This document shows, piece by piece, positions 17,501 to 25,039 of a stretch of DNA of 33,817 nucleotides; the stretch's first letter is position 1; every line of letters starts with the position of its first letter. The notes beneath the pieces are model-generated. The model had not been told where the DNA came from and made no database searches. It saw only the letters and a list, made by a program, of their open reading frames with translations. Made by a program: the position numbers and the translations under genes. The stretch spans positions 1-33,817 of the forward strand of contig DIWZ01000041.1 of the NCBI GenBank assembly GCA_002435955.1. Reading direction: 5' to 3'. Origin of the DNA: Pelobacter sp. UBA6093. Lineage in GTDB: Bacteria; Desulfobacterota; Desulfuromonadia; Desulfuromonadales; Syntrophotaleaceae.

Positions 17501-18415
17501 TACCAGCATGGTTTCGGCGCGGTGAATACCGGCGGGCCACCAATGCAAATCGGGGAACAGTCTGCTTTGCTCAGCCATGCGCAACACCATGACCCCGAGC
17601 TGGCTGTTATCGGCTGTCGACGGCGCGAACAACGGCACGATGAAATCGATGACATGGGGTTGTCCCGGCTGCGGAATATGAAAATCGGAGAAGACCGCTT
17701 GCCCTTCGATAAGAGCTCTATCCAGCAGCGCGGCATCAGGATCGGGGGCTTCGGTGGCAGGCTCCGAAGCAGAAAACCGCCGTCTGCCTCGGGCATCGTA
17801 GATCATCACCGCCGCATATCCATACCCTTGTCGGATGGCGTTCATCCGTCGGGCGACGCGTTCGGGTACGAATGCCGGGGAGGCTTCGCGCTGCAACCAG
17901 GGCTGCAGGGCAGACATAAAGTTGCCGTCCCCGGTAATCGTGGCAACATCCCCCAGCCGTTCCTGTCGCCAGGCCTTGATCTGCCGGGCTTTCAGGCCGG
18001 CCACATTGCGGAGATCTTCCCATGCGGTTCTGCGCATCGCCATGGAAACCTGACGATAGACGGCTGTGCCGGCGGCTGTGAGGAGCAGTATCGTAAGGAG
18101 AAAAGTCCCCAGCGGAACCCAAAGTCGCAGGTTTCTGGTGGGCAGATTGTCCTGCAGGGGCACATCCTCTGAACCGCGGGCGACGGCGAGGGTGTATTCG
18201 ACGGACACTTTGGCTACGATACTGCGCAGCGCCAAGTAATAAAAAACGGCGGTCCCCACTACAAAGACCAGCCCCTTGACGGATTGCCAGGCGAGAGTTG
18301 TCTGGGGATCGGGAAAAACCAGTTCCAGCAGGTGATCCGTGCCCAGTATCCAGGCGCACCCCAACAGCAGATAAAGAGAAATCGTCAAAATAATGGGTTT
18401 TTTGGAGGAGAGCAT
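14534..18415 (-). CDS. Membrane PAS-GAF-PAS-GGDEF-EAL protein, apparently bifunctional
   Basis: A 1293-residue sensor for c-di-GMP turnover. Two membrane segments near the N-terminus (about 9-30, 47-66) precede a third (about 97-122) and a periplasmic sensor of about 270 residues bounded by a fourth (about 393-413). In the cytoplasm lie PAS (about 440-555), GAF (about 570-725), PAS (about 740-860), GGDEF (about 865-1030) and EAL (about 1040-1285). GGDEF at 942-946 is intact, preceded by RRAD as inhibitory site; EAL at 1069-1071 and the later DDFGTG are also intact. Both activities are therefore possible and the net direction cannot be told. ATG 18415 was chosen because AAGG precedes it and a membrane segment begins directly; the frame opening at 18523 adds 36 unlikely residues. 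It runs in the same direction as the next two c-di-GMP genes but 508 bases apart. Confidence 0.92.
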   Translation of the reverse strand: MLSSKKPIILTISLYLLLGCAWILGTDHLLELVFPDPQTTLAWQSVKGLVFVVGTAVFYYLALRSIVAKVSVEYTLAVARGSEDVPLQDNLPTRNLRLWVPLGTFLLTILLLTAAGTAVYRQVSMAMRRTAWEDLRNVAGLKARQIKAWRQERLGDVATITGDGNFMSALQPWLQREASPAFVPERVARRMNAIRQGYGYAAVMIYDARGRRRFSASEPATEAPDPDAALLDRALIEGQAVFSDFHIPQPGQPHVIDFIVPLFAPSTADNSQLGVMVLRMAEQSRLFPDLHWWPAGIHRAETMLVQSVGSGDPALVTFQPDQTMKLESGGSGHDTHWASFVWHMNRPGVFETLDHRGVPVLAAVETVQDSAWLLIAKVPQDEVYRPLRRLGGASGVAVLFLIGVSAAGIGLWWRQQMAGLAVEWLHGQLHRQAMRKHLEYLTRFANDIILLLDDQGCVVEANDRAVATYGYPREVLIGTNARYLRDPATLDDFSFQWEAAYDKGIIFETRHRRADGSLFPVEVSARRVAASGKEWCQSIIRDITERKHAEQNIQRLTCLYNVLSQTNQAIVRHRDRQPLFEDICRIAVDLGFLRMAVITSVDLSANSISPVAAFGADQNFLDAINDLVLREETESWPTLQVATLKRSYICNDIALDPLLESSLEVARQYGFQSVALFPLLIDNEIFGTLNLYATEQDFFEPDLVAVLEEMATDINFALNTFEQEAARKKAEERLLETTSTLRTLYQATPLPVMIIDLEGRVTFWNPAAAELFGWSEQDILGQILPLVPEDQKEEFFRNLCLVKCGELLRGVEVRHQCRDGALLDMLSFSAPLYNAQHQVDSVVVLLMDVSEQKRAREHIVCLAHYDQLTGLANRTLLQERFIQESSRARRDERSLALCLIDLDKFKTVNDALGHTMGDKLLVQVARRMEDCLRRADLICRPGGDEFLVLLELENVHDAGKISRKILQKLEEPYSLDGHTVRISACMGVSLFPDDGMDLDTLFRNADTAMYAAKDRGRNNFMFFRNEMDHKIRNRLELENSLRVALEERTFFLHYQPQVEIDSGRIIGAEALLRFRHPVQGLISPDKIIPIAEDSGLIVPMGEWILEEACRQMKHWQENGLGDLTMAVNLSPVQVFQENFVGRTKDIMDAHGIYPGRLIFELTESIFMAEDDRVRQTLLALKKLGLGISLDDFGTGYSSLNYLKRYAVDEIKIDRSFVKDVCSDPSDAAIVQATIQMAHSLGLKTVAEGVETAGQLTFLRYQQCDSYQGYLCSRPLAPGEFVALVQNSRTLPTP

Positions 18416-18769
18416 GGCGACCTTCGCTTCACTGCAATAAGGCAAATCGGTCCAAAGGAGATTTTCGGCAATTCTGAAATAAAATACTGTTTTGGGATGA
18501 TCGCCATCATACGCCAGACGCACCCCGATGCCAAATTGTAAACGTCATCCCTACCCTACCAGGAAAACAACCTGTCGGGTTGGCCACTTCCCTTTCAGTT
18601 GATTTAACAGCCCGGGCGCTACACTCTTTACCTTAAACATCAGGACGAAGAAAAAACCGGATAAAGTCTCGTTGGCGTTGCAGAGTCCGCCGGGGCACAC
18701 AGGCGGGCGTTGATCTTCCTGCACAAAAGTCCTGACCCGGCGGTAATAGTTTTTGGATGTATCAATATA

Positions 18770-18919
18770 GATGCCCTCGCAAAAACTCATAGGATGGCTA
18801 AGCAAAAATTTCGCTCTACAAGGCTTGGTGGTTTTTCAGGGGCGAAGGCATACATATAGTATGTCGAGGTCCTGAAAAAACGCCGTAACGCCGTAGAGCG
18901 GACTTTTTGCGACGCCATC
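18770..18919. repeat. Palindromic element family B, full-length copy
   Basis: About 150 bases arranged as nested inverted repeats. The outer arms are gatgccctcgcaaaaactc (18770-18788) and gactttttgcgacgccatc (18901-18919), matching at 16 of 19 positions. Inside are cgctctac / gtagagcg, then gtttttcagg (18831-18840) / cctgaaaaaa (18871-18880), then catac-atata-gtatg at 18849-18863. There is no coding capacity. The shape is that of a MITE or a REP-type hairpin. A second copy lies at 25040-25175 and remnants at 2376-2408 and about 28154-28192. Confidence 0.8.
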
Positions 18920-19176
18920 AATATATGCTATGTCGAGATTCTTAAGAATCCCAAGTGTCAGGACATCCAGAATATACCAGAAAAAATTTCATGATTGTTT
19001 TCTCCTCGTCAAAATTCAGCATATCACTGGGTGTTTTGGTACAACAGATCGAAACTTCTGCCCTGTTACCTCAGGGTGGCGGCGCTTTGGACACAAGAAG
19101 AACCTCAGCCTTTTTACTCAGGTCAGGAGGCATGTTCATGGTTCCGTCTTCCCCAAGGTAAAATACCCCGGTTGTA

Positions 19177-19204
19177 TTGCAACGCTGCCGGTATGTGGTC
19201 TAAT
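19177..19204 (+). promoter_or_regulatory. Candidate promoter for the DUF948-YtxH operon
   Basis: TTGCAA (19177-19182), a 16-base spacer and TCTAAT (19199-19204) lie 44 bases upstream of the DUF948 start codon. Four and five of six bases match the vegetative consensus boxes. Confidence 0.4.
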
Positions 19205-19247
19205 TGTGACATGTCCATGAAAGTGATTTTCCATCAAGGGAGGGAAC

Positions 19248-19643
19248 ATGACCGTTCAAGTCGACATTTTTACCCTTATGATCTTTTTGCTGCTTGTCAT
19301 CGTAATGGCCTTTCTACTGCCGATGATATGGCAAGTAAAAAAGACAGGGAAGGAGGCCGATGCGCTTTTGGGCGAGTTGCGTCGGGAACTGATTCCGACT
19401 CTTAGGGAATTGCGGGAAATCGCGGAACGATTCAACCGGGCCTCGGTAACGATCGAACAGGGCGCCGACAAGGCCGAAAACCTGCTCGAATCGATGAATG
19501 AGATGTCCGATACGGTTCGACATGTCAGCAAGTTTCTTCGACAGGATGTTTGCAGCTTTGCCGAAAATATCTCCTGCCTCATGTTGGGTGTCAGGGTGGC
19601 CGGCAAGGCCTTTCTCAAAGGGATCCAGGAAAAGGGAGGTTAA
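19248..19643 (+). CDS. DUF948-like membrane-anchored protein
   Basis: A 131-residue protein with one N-terminal membrane segment (about 8-27, LMIFLLLVIVMAFLLPMIW). A cytoplasmic amphipathic helical part follows (about 30-105: LRRELIPTLRELREIAERFN, then an IEQGADKAENLLESMNEMSD heptad pattern), typical of DUF948 proteins found next to YtxH proteins in stress-related operons. GGGAGG precedes ATG 19248. The next gene starts 3 bases after its stop, so the two are co-translated. The molecular role is unknown; a structural partnership with the YtxH protein at the inner membrane is inferred. Confidence 0.8.
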   Translation: MTVQVDIFTLMIFLLLVIVMAFLLPMIWQVKKTGKEADALLGELRRELIPTLRELREIAERFNRASVTIEQGADKAENLLESMNEMSDTVRHVSKFLRQDVCSFAENISCLMLGVRVAGKAFLKGIQEKGG

Positions 19644-19646
19644 CCC

Positions 19647-19961
19647 ATGGCGGAAAACAACAGACACAACTTAGGAGCGACCATTCTTGCGTTCACCCTC
19701 GGCGCGGTCATCGGTGGAGGACTGGCTTTGTTGACGGCACCCCGCTCGGGACACGACACGCGGAAAAAGCTGCGGGATGCGATGGATGAAACCCGCGACA
19801 AACTGCACGAACTCACCGAAGACGCGGAAGCCCGGGTCAAAAAAGCGGTGCATGAGGGACGGGAACTCCTCGAGGAAAAGGCCGATCTTATCAAAGCTGC
19901 GGTAAAAGCCGGCAAAGATGCGATAGAAGCCGAAAAGACCAAGCACGAAAAATCAGCCTGA
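19647..19961 (+). CDS. YtxH domain-containing protein
   Basis: A 104-residue protein. Residues about 9-32 are a glycine-rich hydrophobic segment (ILAFTLGAVIGGGLALLTAP) followed at once by RSGHDTRKKL, the usual YtxH signature. The rest is a charged helix, very likely coiled coil. Family members are linked to general stress responses in Firmicutes; the role here is not known. GGGAGG of the preceding gene's end serves as its ribosome site, with the stop codon only 3 bases before the ATG. Confidence 0.88.
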   Translation: MAENNRHNLGATILAFTLGAVIGGGLALLTAPRSGHDTRKKLRDAMDETRDKLHELTEDAEARVKKAVHEGRELLEEKADLIKAAVKAGKDAIEAEKTKHEKSA

Positions 19962-20007
19962 ACGGTCATTTCGTCCCGGGCCTGGAGACCGGTAGACAGG
20001 CAACCTT

Positions 20008-20040
20008 CCGGGGGGCGCAATGCCCCCCGGCGCACCTTTT
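20008..20040 (+). terminator. Rho-independent-type hairpin after the YtxH gene
   Basis: A perfect nine-pair stem, ccggggggc (20008-20016) with gccccccgg (20022-20030), loop gcaat, is followed by cgcacctttt. The T run is short and offset, but the stem is very stable. Confidence 0.65.
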
Positions 20041-20085
20041 CAGGCGGGTGCAGTCCCCGTTATGACCGTGGGATTAACGAACTGC

Positions 20086-20322
20086 TCAATAAATTAACGA
20101 TCGTTCCTGAATCTCTTTCTTCCTGCGCAGGTATTCATCCTTGTCGATTCGACCCTTCTTGAAGTCGCTCTCCAAATCCTCGATGGCCTGTTTGTTCTGA
20201 TATTCATAAGCCGCACCGGTGCCTCCGGCGCCAACCGCAGCGCCACCGTAAAATCCGCGGCTGCAGCCGGCGGCGAGAATCATCACCAGGATCAAACCTA
20301 TTGCAAACCATGTGGTTTTCAT
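20086..20322 (-). CDS. Small lipoprotein with SHOCT-like C-terminus
   Basis: A 78-residue protein. The signal peptide ends in the lipobox LAAGC, so the mature protein starts at that Cys and is anchored to a membrane. A short Gly/Ala-rich segment (GGAAVGAGGTGAAYEY) follows, and then a charged helix-turn-helix DLESDFKKGRIDKDEYLRRK that resembles the SHOCT (short C-terminal) motif. ATG 20322 was chosen because GGAG lies eight bases before it; the ATG at 20328 is too close to that site. It is 75 bases downstream of the BON-domain gene on the same strand and may be co-transcribed. Function unknown. Confidence 0.75.
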   Translation of the reverse strand: MKTTWFAIGLILVMILAAGCSRGFYGGAAVGAGGTGAAYEYQNKQAIEDLESDFKKGRIDKDEYLRRKKEIQERSLIY

Positions 20323-20397
20323 GTTCATCTCTCCTTTTCCGGGAACGAAACGCACCCCTTCAATATCCTCTAAAGCCCGCTCTTTTGCTTTCGGATT

Positions 20398-21219
20398 CTA
20401 TCCTTTCTCCACCACAAGCTGTGAGCGAACGGCCTTGACCCCCTCCGTATCGCCGACCATTTTGAGGATGGCTTCCTTCTGTTCGTCACTGACCACGGTG
20501 CCTTTCAGAGTCACGACCTGCTCGGTTGTGCTGACGTCGATACTCGCACCTTGCGTCTCCTTGCTGAAGAGGAGCATCGATTTCACCCTGGTGGTGATCC
20601 AGGCGTCGTTTGCCTTGGTCTCCATCTTCTGCAAGGTTCCATTTTCCTTTACCTTCCCCGCCTGGGGGGACACGACAAGCTCATTTTCGACCCGTTCTAC
20701 GCCGGGGGTGTTCTTCGCCAACTCAACAGCCAGATCCTCATGAACAGCCGTGGCGACCTTTCCTTTAAGTGTGACATGAGCATTTTTGGTGGTTACGTTA
20801 ATATCCAGGCCCTTGGTGTTGCGGTTCCACAACAGTTTGGACTTGATCTTGGCCGTGATTGTCGCATCTTCCACCGTGCGGAAGAACTCAGACTCGCGGC
20901 GCTCACCGGCCATGGCGCCCGGCTTGACCTGAATAGCCTCTTCAACCTTACTGATCCCCTCGACCCCCTTGGCGATTTGCACCGCAAGATCCCGTTCGAC
21001 GTTGCTGTCAACAGTCCCGCTCAAATAAGCAACGCCTTTTTTGACCTCGATATCGAGCTTAAAAGGATTCAGATGCTGGTTCAGGGTGTAGGCGGTGACG
21101 ATCTTGGCCTTGAGCCAGAGATCCGACTGCATTTCTTCGTTACTGGTGTCTGCGGCGACCCCCGTTGCGAAAAACACAAAGAGAACGATACACACTGTCA
21201 GAAGTTTCCTGGGTTCCAT
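20398..21219 (-). CDS. Periplasmic protein with three BON domains
   Basis: A 273-residue exported protein. Residues 1-23 form a signal peptide (cleavage near GVAA-DT). Three BON domains follow at about 33-99, 117-184 and 205-271, each with the GxVxxxxxxxxAxxxAxxxxGVxxVxxxL pattern, as in LSGTVDSNVERDLAV, LKGKVATAVHEDLAV and LKGTVVSDEQKEAIL. Proteins of this type (OsmY-like, with two BON domains in E. coli) are induced by osmotic stress and thought to bind phospholipid surfaces. The three-domain form is longer than OsmY. GGAG precedes ATG 21219 at seven bases. Its neighbours are other small envelope proteins, which fits a stress role. Confidence 0.9.
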   Translation of the reverse strand: MEPRKLLTVCIVLFVFFATGVAADTSNEEMQSDLWLKAKIVTAYTLNQHLNPFKLDIEVKKGVAYLSGTVDSNVERDLAVQIAKGVEGISKVEEAIQVKPGAMAGERRESEFFRTVEDATITAKIKSKLLWNRNTKGLDINVTTKNAHVTLKGKVATAVHEDLAVELAKNTPGVERVENELVVSPQAGKVKENGTLQKMETKANDAWITTRVKSMLLFSKETQGASIDVSTTEQVVTLKGTVVSDEQKEAILKMVGDTEGVKAVRSQLVVEKG

Positions 21220-21569
21220 GGCGCAACTCCTTCTCCCGGTTGTGACCGTGCGAAACGACGGACTTTTTATAACTCGTGTTCATCCGGAAACTATGGATGG
21301 ACACTGTGGGACGTGTGCACTGTCCCTCTCAGATTCCATTTATCACTTCCCGGTCCCCTGTCAACACAGGCCCCAAGCAGTTTACCCTGAGGAATCCAGG
21401 CTATCCCGGAGATAAACCACCGGCACGGAGAAACAACCTCGGACCGGATGGGGATTCCCGACCAGATGGAGCCCCCTGAAGGTGCTGCGGGAATAAAAAC
21501 CTCTCAAGTTTTACACCAGGATGAACGCCTGCTTTTTTAAAAAACTGCGATCCCCAGTGGGCCAGTCCT
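21220..21569. other. Intergenic region between RND exporter and BON gene
   Basis: 350 bases without a convincing gene. The only structure seen is the family C hairpin (21276-21304). No good rho-independent terminator for the RND gene was found here, so read-through towards the BON gene is possible. Confidence 0.55.
21274..21304. repeat. Dispersed hairpin repeat family C, copy 2
   Basis: The arms gtgttcatcc (21276-21285) and ggatggacac (21295-21304) form a ten-pair stem with one G-U, loop ggaaactat. It matches the reverse complement of 3553-3587 and lies 55 bases upstream of the BON protein start. Confidence 0.7.
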
Positions 21570-23981
21570 TCATCGGCTCCTGACAAACCGGTTGAGCAAC
21601 ACCGGCAGCAGGCAAAGGTCGAAAACGAGCGCTCCAAGCATGGCGAAGCCGGTCAGCAGACCGAACAGAACGCTCGGCATGAAATCCGAGAAGGCCAGCA
21701 GGGAAAAACCCAGGGTGATGATGAGCGAGGTGTAGAGCATGGCGTAACCGACGCTGGCGTGGCTGCGCTCGACGGCTTTGTCGGCGGGAGCGCCCTCCAG
21801 CTCTTCCAGATAGCGATGAATATAGTGAATCGTATCGTCCACCGCGATGCCCATGGCGATAGCTGCTATCGTAATCGTCATCAGATCGAGGGGGATCCTT
21901 AGCCAACCCATCACCCCCAGCACCGCCAGGGTAGTCAGGATGTTCGGCATGATGCCGACAAGGGCTATCCTGACCGATCGGAAGATGGCCAGGAAAGTGA
22001 GCGTCAGCACGACATACACAATCCCGAGGGTCAGAATCTGGGAGCGGAACAGGCGCTGCAGAATATCCTGGTAGAGGACGAAAAGATTACTCAGCCGGTA
22101 CCGGTTCTCCGGTATGTCGAGGGTTTTCATATCGTTGTGAATCTTCACCAGCAGTTCGGCCCGGTCAAGCCCTTCCGTGGTGTCCTTTATCCGGACGCTG
22201 AAGCGCACCTGGGCGTGCTCGGGGGAAAAAAACGCTCCCAGCAGTTGCTCCCGCAGGGCGTCCTCCATGATCCAATAGGCGGCGGTGAGCTCGTACTCGG
22301 TCAGGGGCTTGCCCTCGTTGATGGCCTTGGCCATTTCCGTAAAATTGACCACCGAAAGAGTTTTTCCCACCGCTGCATGTTGCTGCAGCGTGTACTGAAT
22401 GCGCTGCAGCAACTGTACGGTGTCGGCGGTCATGACCAGGTCCTTGGTGCGCTCCACGTTCGGAATGGTATAGACGATATCCAGGGGGGTGGTGCCGCCG
22501 AACTGCCGATCAATGAAGGAGAGTTCCTGGTGTACCCTGGTCCTTGTCCTGAAGTAGTTGATGAAACTGTTCTCGACGTCCAGCAGGAACAGACCGCCCA
22601 CGCTGGCAGCCAGCACACCCACCGAGATCAACCCGATCAGCAGGGGGTGCTTCAGCGTCAGGCCGGTGAAGAAGCCCAGAATCCGACGGGTGAAACCCCA
22701 GGCTTTCGCCTCCTGTTCCCGACCAAGCAGCACCATCGCAGCCGGAAACAGTACCAGGCTGACCCCGATGGAGAAGATCATCGCGATGATCATCATCCAG
22801 CCGAAGGTGATGACGGGCTGAATACCACTGAACAGCAGCGAGGCAAAACCGACCGAGGTGGTGATGCCGGCATAGAAGCACGGGGCCGCTTTTCGAACCA
22901 GCGTATTTTTGACCAGTTCCGCCTGATCCCAGTTCGGATGCGCGGCGCTGTATTCCCGAAACTGGACGATCAGATGGATGACGATGGCCAGGGTCAGGAT
23001 CAGCTGCAACACGATGAAGTTGGAGGAAATTACCGTGGTCTTGAAACCCAGCAGCCCGAACAGGCCCATGGTGGCAAGAGCGCTGCAGGCGCAGCAGACG
23101 ACCGGGATGAACACCCAGCGCATTTTTCTGAAGAATAGAAACAGCACCAGGCAGATCATCGCCGCAATGGCGCCGCCGAAAACGATCAAGTCGTTCCTGA
23201 TGATCCGGATCAATTGATAACCGAGAACATGCAGCCCGCCTACATAAATTTCCGCATTGTCCTCGTATTCGGTCAGGATGCGACGAATCGTCTCGATTTC
23301 CTCTGTCCGGATCTTGTCGAGCCTTTTCTCAATCGGCTCCGCCCTCTCCTTGAGTTGCACCATCTCCTGCTCGTCATCCTCGGATAGCTCCCCTCGCAAA
23401 GATCTGCCCTGCAGAGCGACCATGCGATCCTTGATCCCATCCAGCTCCTTGTCGCTTCGAAACAGTACCTGCAGTGCCGTGGCTGTTTGCTCCCGGTTGA
23501 TCAGCAGGTCTTCGTAAAGGGGGTGCCAGCGAAATGCCAGTTTGAGCTGGGCGGTGCTGTAATCCCCGTCATCCAGCGTCAACCGGGACTGTTCCTTCAT
23601 CGCGGAGAGGCCTTCCCGGCTGCGGGGAAACAGGGGAACATTGAGAATCGAGCGCACCGATTCCACCCTGTCGAGTCGTCGAAGTTTTCTAGTCAGGGTA
23701 CGAAGGTCATTGAAGGTCTGTTCGGTAAGCAGGGGACGGTTTATGGGCTTGTAGGCGATGAGCAGGAATTCCTGAGGCGAGAAACGGCGGTTCACGATCT
23801 GGGTCTGGAAGTAGTTGGGATCGTCCCGCAGCAACAGTGTATCCGCAGAGGCGTCTATCTCGAAATGTCTGGCCTGCCATCCCAACGCAACCGTGCCGAG
23901 CAGAAAAATGACCAGCACTACCCGGGGATGGGCAATGACGGCGCCAAGCAGGGCATGAATCAACCTTTCAGTAATCTTCAT
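21570..23981 (-). CDS. RND-superfamily (MMPL-type) exporter
   Basis: An 803-residue transporter of the predicted-exporter group (COG1033). Membrane segment 1 (about 14-33) is followed by a large periplasmic loop to about 265, a cluster of five segments (about 265-425), another segment (about 455-480), a second periplasmic loop (about 480-655) and a final cluster of five segments. The proton-relay acidic pair is present in the second half (GIAVDDTIHYIHRYLEE). The equivalent place in the first half reads AIVIHLIVQFRE without Asp, so coupling may be one-sided. ATG 23981 has GGGAG nine bases before it and lies inside the end of mlaA, overlapping by 14 bases. This suggests coupled translation and a joint role in moving lipids between inner and outer membrane. 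The cargo is inferred from context only. Confidence 0.88.
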   Translation of the reverse strand: MKITERLIHALLGAVIAHPRVVLVIFLLGTVALGWQARHFEIDASADTLLLRDDPNYFQTQIVNRRFSPQEFLLIAYKPINRPLLTEQTFNDLRTLTRKLRRLDRVESVRSILNVPLFPRSREGLSAMKEQSRLTLDDGDYSTAQLKLAFRWHPLYEDLLINREQTATALQVLFRSDKELDGIKDRMVALQGRSLRGELSEDDEQEMVQLKERAEPIEKRLDKIRTEEIETIRRILTEYEDNAEIYVGGLHVLGYQLIRIIRNDLIVFGGAIAAMICLVLFLFFRKMRWVFIPVVCCACSALATMGLFGLLGFKTTVISSNFIVLQLILTLAIVIHLIVQFREYSAAHPNWDQAELVKNTLVRKAAPCFYAGITTSVGFASLLFSGIQPVITFGWMMIIAMIFSIGVSLVLFPAAMVLLGREQEAKAWGFTRRILGFFTGLTLKHPLLIGLISVGVLAASVGGLFLLDVENSFINYFRTRTRVHQELSFIDRQFGGTTPLDIVYTIPNVERTKDLVMTADTVQLLQRIQYTLQQHAAVGKTLSVVNFTEMAKAINEGKPLTEYELTAAYWIMEDALREQLLGAFFSPEHAQVRFSVRIKDTTEGLDRAELLVKIHNDMKTLDIPENRYRLSNLFVLYQDILQRLFRSQILTLGIVYVVLTLTFLAIFRSVRIALVGIMPNILTTLAVLGVMGWLRIPLDLMTITIAAIAMGIAVDDTIHYIHRYLEELEGAPADKAVERSHASVGYAMLYTSLIITLGFSLLAFSDFMPSVLFGLLTGFAMLGALVFDLCLLPVLLNRFVRSR

Positions 23982-24786
23982 CCCGTTGCACTCCCTGCAG
24001 GTGGAGATTGCGGAAGAAGATGTAGGGATCCTCGACCTTTTCGCGAAGGGTCTCGTACCGTTCCGCACCCGGAGCGTAGTCCTGGAAAGCATCGAATCCC
24101 TGAACGGCACTCCTCTCGGGATTCTCCAGCAGGTAAACGACCGGATTCAGGAAATGGCCGGCCACGATGGAAGCACTGTTGCGCAGATTGGAAGGGCCCA
24201 GAATGGGCAGGACCAGGTAAATGCCATAGCCCACACCGTAACCGGCCAGGGTCTCGTCAAAATCGGTGTCTGCCTTCTCCAACCCCCACCATGCCTTAGC
24301 CGGATCGAACAGTCCTGCCAGGCCAAGCGTGGTATTGATGCCGAAACGCAGCAGATCCCTGCCCAGCAGTTGCGGCTCTAACTGCAGCAGGTGGTTGACA
24401 GCACTGATCGGCATCTTGATGTTATCGAAGAAGTTGCCGACACTTGTACGAACGGGATCGGGGATCACCCGCGTATAGCCTTTACCGACGGGAATCAGCA
24501 GATAGCGGTAAGTAACATCGTTGAAGGCGAAGATGCCCCGGTTGACCCAGATCAGGGGATCCCGGTATTCCGGGTAACTGACGACTGTCGGCTCCAAAGC
24601 TTTTGCGCTGCCGGGAGCGGGAAAAGTCAGTATTTCGGCCGGTGGTTCTGCCTTAACCCCCTCGCCACCGGGATGCCTGTTCGCCGTGGCACAACCGCCC
24701 GCCAGCAGGAGGAAGCACAGGATCATACCAACAGGAAACCACTTGCAAAAGACGATAACAGATGGGCTGGTACGATCCTTTATCAT
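23968..24786 (-). CDS. MlaA (VacJ) family outer-membrane lipoprotein
   Basis: A 272-residue lipoprotein. The signal peptide ends in lipobox LAGGC (Cys32). The MlaA domain (about 72-262) shows the family's typical segments: YRDPLIWVNRGIFAFND, TRVIPDPVRTSVGNFFDNIK, FGINTTLGLAGLFDPA and GIYLVLPILGPSNLRNS. MlaA forms a ring in the inner leaflet of the outer membrane and removes misplaced phospholipids in E. coli together with MlaC and MlaFEDB. No mlaFEDBC genes are in this window; instead the gene overlaps an RND exporter, an arrangement that suggests a different energy source. ATG 24786 is preceded by GGGAGA. The first residues include a longer than usual polar N-region. Confidence 0.92.
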   Translation of the reverse strand: MIKDRTSPSVIVFCKWFPVGMILCFLLLAGGCATANRHPGGEGVKAEPPAEILTFPAPGSAKALEPTVVSYPEYRDPLIWVNRGIFAFNDVTYRYLLIPVGKGYTRVIPDPVRTSVGNFFDNIKMPISAVNHLLQLEPQLLGRDLLRFGINTTLGLAGLFDPAKAWWGLEKADTDFDETLAGYGVGYGIYLVLPILGPSNLRNSASIVAGHFLNPVVYLLENPERSAVQGFDAFQDYAPGAERYETLREKVEDPYIFFRNLHLQGVQRDEDY

Positions 24787-24850
24787 GAATGCTCTCTCCC
24801 GGGTTGTTCAGGGATTAAAAACATAACGGATAAGGTTCGACGTTGAAACC

Positions 24851-24878
24851 AGGATATCAACTAAGTATACCTTGCCAA
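24851..24878 (-). promoter_or_regulatory. Candidate promoter for mlaA-RND
   Basis: On the minus strand TTGGCA (24878-24873), a 16-base spacer and TATCCT (24856-24851) lie about 65 bases upstream of the mlaA start. Confidence 0.35.
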
Positions 24879-24970
24879 TAAAGGATCGCATCCAAATGCC
24901 AACGGTGACTCATCCCCTTTCGGCAAATTAAGAAACGGCTGTAACGCAAACCGCCAGGTCGTCAGCCCCA

Positions 24971-25006
24971 AATGAAAAGACCGGCACAAGGGCCGGTCTT
25001 TTCATT
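24971..25006. terminator. Bidirectional terminator hairpin
   Basis: A perfect 15-pair stem, aatgaaaagaccggc (24971-24985) with gccggtcttttcatt (24992-25006), has a six-base loop. The A and T runs are inside the stem, so it can act on both strands. It lies about 170 bases past the chemoreceptor stop and upstream of mlaA, and probably separates these two transcripts. Confidence 0.85.
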
Positions 25007-25039
25007 ACGTCAGGTGTAATCAGGCGGTCAATATCGGAT

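Larger units (their letters stand above)
18541..19247. other. Intergenic region with palindromic element and promoter
   Basis: 707 bases between divergent genes. It holds element B (18770-18919), the perfect 14-base palindrome gattcttaagaatc (18937-18950) and a candidate plus-strand promoter (19177-19204). Several short open frames on both strands look random; none has a ribosome site together with sensible protein sequence. Confidence 0.6.

Noticed and set aside
18551..18805. Minus-strand frame of 84 aa upstream of the 1293-residue sensor
   Set aside because: Runs into the end of element B, lacks a ribosome site and shows no protein-like pattern.
18930..19405. Overlapping short plus-strand frames in front of the DUF948 gene
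   Set aside because: Three frames open by chance in an AT-richer region; none has a ribosome site, and the DUF948 start is clear at 19248.
22137..23138. Plus-strand frame of 333 aa over the RND gene
   Set aside because: His/Gln/Gly-rich shadow of a membrane protein on the other strand; no start signal.
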